Shown here: positions 26,347-36,143 of the stretch, one piece after another
How the letters are laid out: each line of letters begins with the position of its first letter
Position numbering within the stretch: the first letter of the stretch is position 1
NCBI GenBank assembly: GCA_016873995.1
Contig: VGVR01000015.1
Coordinates: 1-64,000, forward strand
Origin: Gemmatimonadota bacterium
Lineage (GTDB): Bacteria > Gemmatimonadota > Gemmatimonadetes > Longimicrobiales > Gaopeijiaceae
Length of the DNA stretch: 64,000 nt
Direction: 5' to 3'
The notes under the pieces: model-generated
The model's database searches: none
What the model saw: only the letters and a program-made list of their open reading frames with translations
Told to the model about the DNA's origin: nothing
Translations under genes and position numbers: made by a program

Positions 26347-28881
26347 CTACCGATTCAGCCAGTAGGACACCTTCAGCAGGAACGTGTCGTCGGCCCGCAG
26401 GTCGAAGAGCTGGCCGAGGTCTTCGAGCCAGGGCCGTCGCTGCTCGTCTGGAGTGTACGCCTCGCGGCCGTGGGCCCACACCAGGAAGAGCGTGGATCCC
26501 GGTCGATACTCCCAGCGCAGCACCGTGTTGGTCTTGAGCTGGCGATACGAGAACGACATGGCGGTGCCGGCGGGCGCCGTGTATGCCTGGAAGCGGGCGT
26601 CGTACGCCGCAGCCCCGGGAGTGGTCGAAATCTCCCGCACGTCGGAATACCTGCCGCTGCTCACGAACGGCTCCGCATAGAATTCGACGGTGAGGTTCGG
26701 CGTGGCCGTGTAGTTCACACGCGTGTTCAGGGAGATCGTGCGCTGGTCGAGGTGTGCGAAGGCGTGGTGGGTCGCGCCGAGTGAGTCGGCGAAGTTGCCG
26801 AGCCACTGCGAGTCATCGTCGGCGCGCTAGAGGTTGCCGCCGACCTGCAGCGAGAGGCGGGTCGAAAATCGGGAGTTGAGATAAGGCCCGAGGGAGGACG
26901 AACGGCTCCGTCCGCCGTCCCATCGGCCGAGGTTCACCCACATACCCGGCTGCACGGTGCGACGAGCGTCCCCGTTGAATCCGAACCACGGATAGAGCCC
27001 GGGGGAGCGCCGGAGCAGAGGACCGCCACGCGTGCAGCGATCGCAGTACGTTGCGCCGAAGCCCGAGTAGGTGCCGCCGCCGTGCACGTCCCAGTTGTTG
27101 TGGAGCCCGACGTGGCCGTTGAGGTTCACGGCGCTCTCGAGCCTGTCGCCAGACGTGTTCCAGCGGTGCCAGGTGTTGGCGTTGAACGAAGCCCATCGGT
27201 AGACGCTGGTCGGAGACTGGAACGAGAGCGAGCCCCACGTGCTCCAGTCACGTACGTCGGCGCGGCGCAGGAATCCCAGGTCGTTGACCTCGAGCCCAGC
27301 CGACTGATACACGAAGCTCGACTCGAAACGGGTGATGCCTCCGCCGTACTTGCCGAGCTTGAGCTGAGCGCCCACTCCGCCGAGCGAGGTAGCGCTGGTG
27401 TCGACGCTCAGCGCATCGCCTGGCTGCTGGTAGTAATGGGCCGATCCCCGCTGCGTGCGCGTGATGGCTGCAGGCGAGCCGGCCACGCGTGATGCCGTGA
27501 CGGAGCCGACCAACTCGAAGTTGCGATTCCCGAACCTCGTCCGTCCCGACAGCCCCGTGACATACGCGCTCTCGTGCAGGTACGGCGTCGTGGAGGGGTC
27601 CAGGGAGCGATTCACCGCCGTCCCGATCCACCCGATTCCCGCGTCGCCGTTCCGGAAGTCCTTCTGCACGCGCGCGACCGCGTAGTTCGTGCGCGGCTCG
27701 GCGGTCAGGCCGCCGACGCCCTCCACGGGACGGGTGACGGCGTCCAGCACGCCGAAGGAGAGGCCACCCGCGCGCTGACCGGTCAGCTTCACCGCCGCCA
27801 TGATCGGCGTGGCGGTGGGGGTGCGCCCGTCGCCGTTCTGAGAACGGAGCGCCGGCCTCCGCCCCATGCGCCGCGAGTAGAAGAGCCCCTCGTTGGTGCC
27901 GCAGTCGACCACGATGTAACAGTTGAGCTCGAACCTGTAGAGGCCGGTCCCTGCCACGAAGAACGGACGGCGCTCGCCGAAGAACGACTCGAAGGCCGTC
28001 AGGTTCACCTCGGCCGGGTCCGCCTCCACCTGACCGAAGTCGGGGTTCACGGTCGCGTCGAGGGTCAGGTTGGGGGTGATCCCGATCTTCACGTCGGCAA
28101 CGGCGTCGAGCTCCTGCGGATGCTCGAAGCCGCCGCTGTTCTGCGCGCGCGTCACGTTCTTGGTGACGACGTAGGGCGTGATCTCGACGCTGTTCGAGCG
28201 GCCGAGCCCCACCAGCCCCTCGAGCGTCCCTAGCTGCGACATGGCGCCCGGGGTATTGCGGTCGTAGTGCGGCCAGCTCACGGCCTCCGGGAGGCGCTCG
28301 ATGACGCGCCGCACACCGAGCCCGAACGTGTGGCGGTCGGCGGCCTGGTAGCGGAGCTGCGACAGCGGGATCCGAAACTCCGCCGTCCACCCGCGGTCGT
28401 CGACCCGGGTGGCGACGTCCCAGACCCCGTCCCACGACTGGTCCTCGCTCGCGTCGTTCGAGATCGCGACGTCCCTCTTCACGCCATCCGGGTTCACCCA
28501 GAACGCGTAGCCCGAGCGGCGGTCGTGATAGGAGTCGATCATGAGGCCGATCTGGTCCGACGGGCCGCGCACGTCGCGGCGCGTCAGCGCCCGCACGATG
28601 GAGTCCGGACTCGAGTCGAACGCGCGCACGAAGACGTAGAGGTTCTCGTCATCGTACGTGACCGCGAACTCGGTTCGCTGCGACGGGGGCGCGTCCAGCT
28701 CGGGGTCGTGCTGGCGGAACGCGCTCACCGCGGTCGAGGCGCGCCACGCCGCGTCGTCGTCGAGTCCGTCGAGTGTGACGTTCCCGGTGGCCCGCGCCGC
28801 AGTCGCTACGCTCGACTGTCCCGAGAGCTCGCCCCAAGCGAACGACGAAGCCACCAGGGCCACCATCACCGATCGCCGCAT
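26347..28881 (-). pseudogene. DUF5916 / CBM9-like outer-membrane-type protein split by an in-frame amber codon
   Basis: From ATG 28881 a signal peptide (VMVALVASSFAWGELSGQ) leads into a CBM9-like domain (VTLDGLDDDAAWRASTAVSA, DQIGLMIDSYHDRRSGYAFW, residues about 30-220) and then a DUF5916 beta-barrel region. A TAG at 26827-26829 stops the frame after QVGGNL, but the same frame continues RADDDSQWLGNFADS and runs to 26347 with the normal family C-terminus (NYTATPNLTVEFYAEPFVSS, LRWEYRPGSTLFLVW, FLLKVSYWLNR). The full protein would be 844 residues plus the stop codon. A TAC/TAT (Tyr) to TAG change, a sequencing error or readthrough would explain it. Loss of 160 residues of barrel should inactivate it. 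Family role: outer-membrane protein of unknown substrate. Confidence 0.85.
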
Positions 28882-28976
28882 CGTCCCCTCCCGTCGTGTG
28901 CTCGGGTCGTCTCACGACCTTGGACGGGGCCAGCCGCCAAATGGTTTCCCCGGGGGGGCTGGGCTAAGTTATCCGA

Positions 28977-30056
28977 ATGACGCTCTCCCCTGTCTTCCGC
29001 TCCCGCGAGGCCGTTGCCCTGCTCGAGCAGCAGGGTGTCTGGGCGCGGCTCGCGCCAGACATGGGGGCGCAGGCGGATGCGGTGCGCGCGGTCTACGGCG
29101 ACCTCGACGTCGTGCTGGGGGCCGAGTTCCGGACGAGGGCCAAGCACGTGCCGGGCGCGGCCGAGATAAGCACGGCTGCCGGGCTCGAGTTCCTGCAGGA
29201 CTACTTCTTCCTGATCCTCTTCCGCTCGATCTTCGGCTCGCTCGGCGTCGGGCGTGATCGGCTCCGGACGTACACGGAGCTGAACTTCTGCATCAAAGGC
29301 ACGATCACCGCCGCGGACAACCTCTTCGACGATCAGGCGAAGTCGCTCCTGCCTCTCGACGAACGCGCCGGCGCGCGCTTCATGTCGATCCTGCAGCTGA
29401 TGGCCTTCGAGCGGCTCGGGCGCCGCGTGCTCGACCGCGGTGAGGCGGCAGGCGCGCTCACGGCGGCCGAGCGCGACCGCGTGCAGCGCGGCCTCCTCGA
29501 CCGCATGGCGCGCATCGGCACGCTGGAGGGCTCCGAGGAGGGCGGCGTCGGCGACGTGCCCACCCCCGAGGAGATGATCGAGGGGGTGCATCGCGTGCGC
29601 GGCGGGGCGCTCTTCGCGCTCGCGTTCGTCGCGCCCAGCGTGCTCGAAGAGGGGGAGGTGGCCCGCAGGCTGGCAGAGGCCGAAATCGCCGTCGCCCAGC
29701 TCGGCACGGCCTTCCAGATCGTCGACGACCTCACGGACTTCGAGTTCGACCTCGGGCGCCGCTCGCACAACCTGCTGGTGTCGCAGGTCCACCATTGCGG
29801 CACCGCCGACGAGCGCGCCACGCTCGAGCGGCTGGGCGCGGACGGCGACGGCCCGCACGGCGACCTCGTCGAGCAGCACTTCAAGGAGTCGGCGCGCGTC
29901 GTGTTGGAGCGCGCGTACGCCGAGGCGCGGGCCTCGTTTCGGGGGCTGCAGGCGCTCGGGTTCTGGCTCGAGCCGGAGCTCGCGGAGGATGTGGTCCACG
30001 CCATCGTGGGCCTGGACGGCACGCGCCGCATGGAGGCGCTGACCTCGCCCAGCTAG
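28977..30056 (+). CDS. Class I isoprenoid-synthase-fold protein (polyprenyl synthetase-like)
   Basis: A 359-residue helical protein. AADNLFDDQAKSLLPLDE around residues 112-130 resembles the first Asp-rich region and GTAFQIVDDLTDFEFDLG around 246-263 the second (DDxxD) of trans-prenyltransferases. The first motif lacks the strict DDxxD spacing, and the N-terminal 90 residues (MTLSPVFRSREAVALLEQQG) are not typical of FPP synthases. It may therefore be a divergent synthase or cyclase, or a non-catalytic relative. No terpene or carotenoid genes are adjacent. A clear ribosome-binding site is not visible before the ATG. Confidence 0.65.
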   Translation: MTLSPVFRSREAVALLEQQGVWARLAPDMGAQADAVRAVYGDLDVVLGAEFRTRAKHVPGAAEISTAAGLEFLQDYFFLILFRSIFGSLGVGRDRLRTYTELNFCIKGTITAADNLFDDQAKSLLPLDERAGARFMSILQLMAFERLGRRVLDRGEAAGALTAAERDRVQRGLLDRMARIGTLEGSEEGGVGDVPTPEEMIEGVHRVRGGALFALAFVAPSVLEEGEVARRLAEAEIAVAQLGTAFQIVDDLTDFEFDLGRRSHNLLVSQVHHCGTADERATLERLGADGDGPHGDLVEQHFKESARVVLERAYAEARASFRGLQALGFWLEPELAEDVVHAIVGLDGTRRMEALTSPS

Positions 30057-30093
30057 GCGCGGCACAGCTGGACGTTTCGACTCGGAGACGAGC

Positions 30094-31548
30094 ATGCGCG
30101 CACGTACATCCTTCGACACGCTGAGCCGGGTGCGCCGCCTCACGCTTGCGCTTCTCCTTCCCGCGTTGGCCCACGCGACCGCCGCACAGGCCCAGGTGCC
30201 AGCCTCGCTGGACTGGGGCGCCATCGAAGCAGAAACGATGCGCCACTTCCAGACACTCCTCCGCTTCGACACGAGCGATCCGCCGGGCAACGAGCGGCCG
30301 GCTGCGGAATACCTCCGTGACGTCCTCGCGGCCGAGGGGATCGAGGTCGAGCTGTACGAGCTCGAGCCGAATCTGGTGAACGTCGTCGCGCGGATCCGCG
30401 GAAACGGGTCGAGACGGCCGCTGCTCCTGATGGCGCATACGGACGTCGTGAACGTCGACCCCGCCAAATGGACGCACCCGCCCTTCAGCGCCACGCGCGA
30501 GGGCGGCTACGTCTACGGTCGCGGCACGGTGGACGACAAGGACAACGTCGTCACCGCGTTGATGCCGATGCTGCTGCTCCAGCGGACGGGGGTGGCGCTG
30601 GGCCGGGACGTGATCTTCCTCGCCGAGGCGGGGGAAGAGGGCACCACGCGCGTGGGCATCCAGTACATGGTGAAACAGCACTTCGACCTGATCGATGCCG
30701 AGTTCTGCCTCGCCGAGGGCGGGGGCATGACCCGCGAAGGGGGTGAGGTGCGCTTCGCGTCGGTGCAGCTGGAGGAGAAGATCCCTCGGGCGATCGAGCT
30801 GGTCGCGCGCGGGGCCTCCGGGCACGGCTCCGTACCGCTGGAGACCAATCCGCTCGTGCGGCTCTCGAACGCGCTCGGACGAGTCGCGGCGTGGTCGCCG
30901 CCGCTGCGCATGAACGAGACGCTGCGGTCCTATTTCACCCGACTGATCGGGATCTCGTCGCCGGACCAGGCGATGCGCTACGCGAGCCTCCTCTCTTCGT
31001 CCGCCGAATCGCAGGCCGCCGCGGTCGATTGGCTCTTCCGGAACGAGCCGCGGCACGCGGCCATGGTGCGGCCGACGCTCACCCCGACGATGATCGACGC
31101 AGGGTATCGTGTGAACGTGATCCCATCCGAAGCGACGTCGACTATCGACGTTCGCCTGCATGCCGACGAAGATCCGACGCGCTTCCTCGACATGGTCCGC
31201 GCGGTGGTCGCGGACTCGAGCGTCGAGGTCCGCTACGGCGCGCGCGACGTGCGGCCCGGGGCGAGCAATGGAAGCATCGGCTCGCAGGCGTTCACAGCGA
31301 TCGAGCGCGCCGTCAGGACCCACTATGGCGTGGTGACGCTACCCACGATGAGCACGGGCGCCACGGACATGGCCTACCTCCGCGCCAGGGGCGTCGAGTG
31401 CTACGGCATCGGTCCCGCCACCGACGTGGAAGACGGCCCGCTGGGCTTCGGGTCGCACAGCGACCAGGAGCGCATCCTCGAGAGCGAGCTGCACCGGTTC
31501 GTCCGCTTTCACTGGGACGTGGTGACGGATTTGGCGGGGGCTCGGTAG
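30094..31548 (+). CDS. Exported M20-family metallopeptidase
   Basis: A 484-residue protein with a signal peptide (RVRRLTLALLLPALAHATAA, cleavage near AAQAQ). The di-zinc catalytic set is present: LLLMAHTDVVNVDP (His, Asp), YGRGTVDDKDN (bridging Asp), LAEAGEEGTTRVG (Glu-Glu) and later GATDMAYLRARG and SHSDQERI (His). A lid/dimerisation domain lies at about residues 220-350. It should hydrolyse peptides or acyl-amino acids outside the cytoplasm. A GGAG sits about 5 nt before the ATG. A second, broken M20 gene lies at 44.9-46.1 kb but is a different subfamily. Confidence 0.88.
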   Translation: MRARTSFDTLSRVRRLTLALLLPALAHATAAQAQVPASLDWGAIEAETMRHFQTLLRFDTSDPPGNERPAAEYLRDVLAAEGIEVELYELEPNLVNVVARIRGNGSRRPLLLMAHTDVVNVDPAKWTHPPFSATREGGYVYGRGTVDDKDNVVTALMPMLLLQRTGVALGRDVIFLAEAGEEGTTRVGIQYMVKQHFDLIDAEFCLAEGGGMTREGGEVRFASVQLEEKIPRAIELVARGASGHGSVPLETNPLVRLSNALGRVAAWSPPLRMNETLRSYFTRLIGISSPDQAMRYASLLSSSAESQAAAVDWLFRNEPRHAAMVRPTLTPTMIDAGYRVNVIPSEATSTIDVRLHADEDPTRFLDMVRAVVADSSVEVRYGARDVRPGASNGSIGSQAFTAIERAVRTHYGVVTLPTMSTGATDMAYLRARGVECYGIGPATDVEDGPLGFGSHSDQERILESELHRFVRFHWDVVTDLAGAR

Positions 31549-31583
31549 GGTCGAAGAACGCCCATCCCACGGGCGGTTTCCCG

Positions 31584-31589
31584 TTGACA
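31584..31589 (+). promoter_or_regulatory. Probable -35 element of groESL
   Basis: TTGACA matches the sigma-70-type -35 consensus and lies 32 bp before the CIRCE operator. A matching -10 box is not clear, so the transcription start is unassigned. Confidence 0.4.
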
Positions 31590-31620
31590 CGTGAGTTTGT
31601 CCCCCCGAGCTTTCCCCTTC

Positions 31621-31647
31621 TTGGCACTCAGTTCATCTGAGTGCCAA
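31621..31647. promoter_or_regulatory. CIRCE operator (HrcA binding site)
   Basis: TTGGCACTC-N9-GAGTGCCAA is a perfect 9-bp inverted repeat with the exact 9-nt spacer of CIRCE (consensus TTAGCACTC-N9-GAGTGCTAA, one symmetric change). It lies 48 nt before the groES start, so HrcA-type heat-shock repression of groESL is expected. Confidence 0.95.
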
Positions 31648-31694
31648 CAGTGGTCCGTCACACACATTGGCCCCAATCGCAGGAGGCAGGCCTG

Positions 31695-32003
31695 ATGGCT
31701 AAGGGAAAGACGAAGGTCACGGTGAAGCCACTCGCCGACCGCGTCGTCGTGAAGCCGCTCGAGGAAGCCGAGCAGATGCGCGGCGGTCTGTACATCCCGG
31801 ACACCGCAAAGGAGAAGCCCTCGCAGGGCGAGATCGTCGCGGTTGGACCAGGAAAGGTCTCGGACGATGGCGAGCGCGTCGCCCCTGAAGTCGAGGTCGG
31901 CGACCGCGTGCTCTATGGAAAGTACAGCGGGACGGACGTCACGCTCGACGGTGTGGAGTACCTGATCCTCCGCGAGTCGGACATCCTCGCGATCATCCCC
32001 TGA
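31695..32003 (+). CDS. groES: Co-chaperonin GroES
   Basis: The ATG at 31695 follows AGGAGG (31681-31686); an earlier ATG at 31641 falls within the CIRCE operator and is rejected. [20 protein letters not shown] shows a slightly extended N-terminus. The mobile loop [20 protein letters not shown] and the beta-barrel core [20 protein letters not shown] are intact in 102 residues. It caps GroEL during folding. groEL follows after 33 bp and both are under the CIRCE site. Confidence 0.96.
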   Translation: MAKGKTKVTVKPLADRVVVKPLEEAEQMRGGLYIPDTAKEKPSQGEIVAVGPGKVSDDGERVAPEVEVGDRVLYGKYSGTDVTLDGVEYLILRESDILAIIP

Positions 32004-32033
32004 CCCGACGAATCGGAGACTAGGAGACTATAG

Positions 32034-33674
<1,641 letters not shown>

Positions 33675-33746
33675 CGGGTTAGCGACACCGCCGGTCCGCT
33701 GGCTGACCTCTCATAGGCGGCCGGCGGCGGCCTCGCTAACCCGGCC

Positions 33747-33781
33747 GGCGGATTGCCGACACTGTGCGTCGGCAATCCGCC
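33747..33781. terminator. Strong hairpin downstream of groEL
   Basis: GGCGGATTGCCGAC (33747-33760) pairs perfectly with GTCGGCAATCCGCC (33768-33781) across a 7-nt loop, 72 bp after the groEL stop. Few T residues follow. It probably ends or protects the groESL transcript; the remaining gap to 33915 holds nothing else I can identify. Confidence 0.6.
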
Positions 33782-33915
33782 TCGTATTCGGCATGCATCC
33801 GCACGTCGCAAACGGAGCACAACAGGGGGGCTCGGTCACCTCGAGTGGTGGCCGGGCCCTTCGCTCGTCGGGGGCCCGATGGCGATTCAGCATGTCGAGG
33901 CACTAACATCACGGC

Positions 33916-34347
33916 ATGCCCGATCTGTCCTGTCCGCGCTGCACGTCCCCGGATGTGCGACGGTTCGCGATTCTCCACAAACAGGGCGTGACGAACAGCG
34001 ACTCGACGTCGTACGCCATCGGTTCGGTCGGGTCGGACCTCGCTTCCGGCACGATCAGCACCTCGACGGTGTCGACGACGAAGCTCGCGCGCGAGACCGC
34101 CCCGCCCGCGCGCAAAGACGTCGTGACCCCGGGCTTCTTCACGATCCTGTCCGCGCTGGGGCTGTTCTCGACCTTCGGCATGCCGGGACCCTGGCGGGTC
34201 CGGTGGCTCGTGATCCTGCTCGTCTCGGCCCCCATCTTCTTCTGGCGTAGGCGCTACAATCGCGACGTGGTGCCCGGCTTGATGAGCAAGTGGGATCGAT
34301 CGTTCCTCTGCATGCGTTGTGGAGAGTCGTTCGAGCAGGTGACGTGA
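33916..34347 (+). CDS. Zinc-ribbon membrane protein of unknown function
   Basis: A 143-residue protein with CPRCTSPDVRRF at residues 6-17 and CMRCGESF near the C-terminus, likely forming one split zinc ribbon. Between them lie two membrane helices (TPGFFTILSALGLFSTFGM and RWLVILLVSAPIFFW). The cysteine knuckles flanking a helical hairpin resemble small uncharacterised zinc-ribbon proteins; no enzymatic motif is present. It ends 8 nt before a hairpin terminator. Function unknown. Confidence 0.6.
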   Translation: MPDLSCPRCTSPDVRRFAILHKQGVTNSDSTSYAIGSVGSDLASGTISTSTVSTTKLARETAPPARKDVVTPGFFTILSALGLFSTFGMPGPWRVRWLVILLVSAPIFFWRRRYNRDVVPGLMSKWDRSFLCMRCGESFEQVT

Positions 34348-34355
34348 AGAGACGG

Positions 34356-34378
34356 CCGGTCACCTAAAGGGTGGCCGG
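34356..34378 (+). terminator. Intrinsic terminator candidate
   Basis: CCGGTCACC (34356-34364) pairs with GGTGGCCGG (34370-34378; one G-T pair) across the loop TAAAG, followed by the pyrimidine stretch GTCTTCCTCC. It lies 8 nt after the zinc-ribbon gene. Confidence 0.55.
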
Positions 34379-34451
34379 GTCTTCCTCCGTTGCCCTCCCG
34401 GCGTCCCCGGGTTACCTGGGGTGCAGCTATTCGCCTGCCCAGGAGGAGTTC

Positions 34452-35552
34452 ATGCGTCGCCCACGGATCGCCCTCGGAGTCGTCTCGCTCACGCTCGTCC
34501 TCGCGGGAGGGCTCGCCGGAGGGCTGACCTCAGGCCTCGCCGCGCAGAATGCACCCGCGGCACCGGCGGCCGCGGCCCCCGCGGGCGGGGCGATGGCGGG
34601 CTCTCCCTACCTGGGCAAGATCCTTCGCGAGGACCTCTACGCCGACGTCTGGGAACGCCCGGGGCTCGCCCCGCGCGACCGCAGCTTGATCACGATCGCG
34701 GTCACGCAGTCGCTCTACGCCACGGAAGAGATCCGCGCGCACGTCACGCGCGGGCTGAACAACGGGCTGACGCAGGCGGAGATCTCCGAGCTGATCGCGC
34801 ACGTGCTGGTCTACTCGGGCTTCCCGACGGGCGTGAACGCGGCGCGCGTAGCCACCGAGGTCTTCCAGCAGCGCGGGCTCCCCGCGGTGCCGCCCTCCTC
34901 GCCTCGGAACCGCAACCCGATCGGGCCACCGGCCTTCCCGACGGCGTTCCCGGCCACGCCGTACCTCGCCGCGCTGTTGAACGAGTGGGTGTACGGCGAG
35001 GTGTGGGAGCGCCCGGACCTGTCCAAGCGGGACCGCAGCCTCGCCACGATCGCGGTGGCGCAGGCGATGGGCGCGGCGTCCGAGCTGCGCTCGCACATCA
35101 CGCGCGGGCTCGACAACGGGGTCACGCAAGAAGAGATCGGCGAGGTGATCACGCACGTCGCCTTCTACACGGGCATTCCGGGGGCCGTCAACGCCGCGCG
35201 CGTGGCCGCCTCGGTGTTCGAGGCGCGTAACCTGCCCATGCCGCGGTCAGACATCCCGGCCGCACCGTATCTCGACTCGATCATCGACGGGCTGCTCGCG
35301 GCTACCTGGGAGCGCTCGCCGCTCACCCCGCGCGAGCGCACGCTGATCACGGTGGCGGTCATGCAGACGCTCTACTCGACCGACGAGCTGCGCGCCCAGA
35401 TGGGGCGGGCGCTCGACATGGGCGTTACCCCGCAGGAGCTCTCCGAGCTGATCGCGCACGTGACGCTGTACGCGGGCTTCCCGATGGGGGTGAACAGCTC
35501 ACGCACGGCCGGGGCGCTCTTCCAGGAGCGCGGCGTGGAGATGCCGCGGTAG
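34452..35552 (+). CDS. Exported protein with three tandem carboxymuconolactone decarboxylase-like domains
   Basis: AGGAGGAG (34441-34448) precedes the ATG at 34452. A signal peptide (RIALGVVSLTLVLAGGLAGG, cleavage near GLAAQ) is followed by three CMD repeats of about 105 residues. Each has the pattern WERPxLxxRDRSLxTIAVxQ, then LRxHxTRGLDNGxTxxEIxE and HVxxYxGxPxxVNAAR. None has the CxxC of AhpD peroxidases, so they are the decarboxylase-like type. CMD proteins normally form trimers or hexamers of single domains; three fused copies could fold as a pseudo-trimer. Export is unusual for the family. Substrate unknown. Confidence 0.8.
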   Translation: MRRPRIALGVVSLTLVLAGGLAGGLTSGLAAQNAPAAPAAAAPAGGAMAGSPYLGKILREDLYADVWERPGLAPRDRSLITIAVTQSLYATEEIRAHVTRGLNNGLTQAEISELIAHVLVYSGFPTGVNAARVATEVFQQRGLPAVPPSSPRNRNPIGPPAFPTAFPATPYLAALLNEWVYGEVWERPDLSKRDRSLATIAVAQAMGAASELRSHITRGLDNGVTQEEIGEVITHVAFYTGIPGAVNAARVAASVFEARNLPMPRSDIPAAPYLDSIIDGLLAATWERSPLTPRERTLITVAVMQTLYSTDELRAQMGRALDMGVTPQELSELIAHVTLYAGFPMGVNSSRTAGALFQERGVEMPR

Positions 35553-35618
35553 GCGGGGTCGACATGACCAGGGTCGCCGTCGCCGCGGGTCCGCGGGCGT
35601 AGGCCGGAGCCTCCCCCC

Positions 35619-35870
35619 ATGCCCCTCTTCGAGTATCGCTGCTCCGCCTGCGGGCACGAGTCCGAGCACCTCGTGCTCCGCCCGGACGAGCGCGTCGTGT
35701 GCCCGTCGTGCGAGAGCCCCCGGCTCGAGCGGCTGATCTCGCGGCCCGCGGTGAGCTCGGAAGAGGGGAGGCGCCGCGCGTCGCGGGCCATTCGGGCGAA
35801 GAATCGCTCGACCCGGCGGGACCAAGCGGAGGCCGAGGCGGCGCGCATCCGGGCCCACGACGACGAGTAG
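35619..35870 (+). CDS. FmdB-type zinc-ribbon protein
   Basis: MPLFEYRCSACGHESEHLVL followed by CPSCESPRLERLISRPAV is the CxxC...CxxC FmdB/putative regulatory zinc ribbon. The C-terminal half is a charged helix (RRASRAIRAKNRSTRRDQAE) in place of the usual Ser/Gly-rich tail. 83 residues is normal. Members are thought to act as small regulators or adaptors; no specific role can be assigned. It stands alone between two unrelated units. Confidence 0.8.
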   Translation: MPLFEYRCSACGHESEHLVLRPDERVVCPSCESPRLERLISRPAVSSEEGRRRASRAIRAKNRSTRRDQAEAEAARIRAHDDE

Positions 35871-35899
35871 CGAGACGACGGGCTCGAGGGCGACCGGTC

Positions 35900-36060
35900 C
35901 GAGGCAACGGGTCCCGGGCCGACGGGCCGCGGTACGACCGACCTCGGTGCGGCCGGGCGCGGGATGACCGGTCCCCGGGCCGACCAACTTCGGTGCGGCC
36001 GGTCCCGAGGCGGCCACGGTCCCCGGGGCGACGGGTCCCCGGGCCTTCCCAAGGCCCATT
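35900..36060. repeat. GC-rich degenerate repeat tract
   Basis: Within this 273-bp gap, short units such as TTCGGTGCGGCCGG / CTCGGTGCGGCCGG (starting near 35942 and 35990) and GGTCCCCGGGCC recur in varied form, with self-complementary GC blocks. No ORF or clear promoter is seen apart from the ribosome-binding site of the next gene. It may be a decayed repeat or a transcription-stopping structure. Confidence 0.4.
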
Positions 36061-36143
36061 CCCAACGCTGGTGCGCGACGCGCGTCTCTGGTAAGCTGTC
36101 GACGGGGAGCGGGCAACACACACGCCGGCGGAGGGAGTCCCCC

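Noticed and set aside
31641-31694. An upstream ATG for groES at 31641
   Set aside because: It lies inside the CIRCE operator and encodes residues without GroES similarity; AGGAGG precedes the ATG at 31695.
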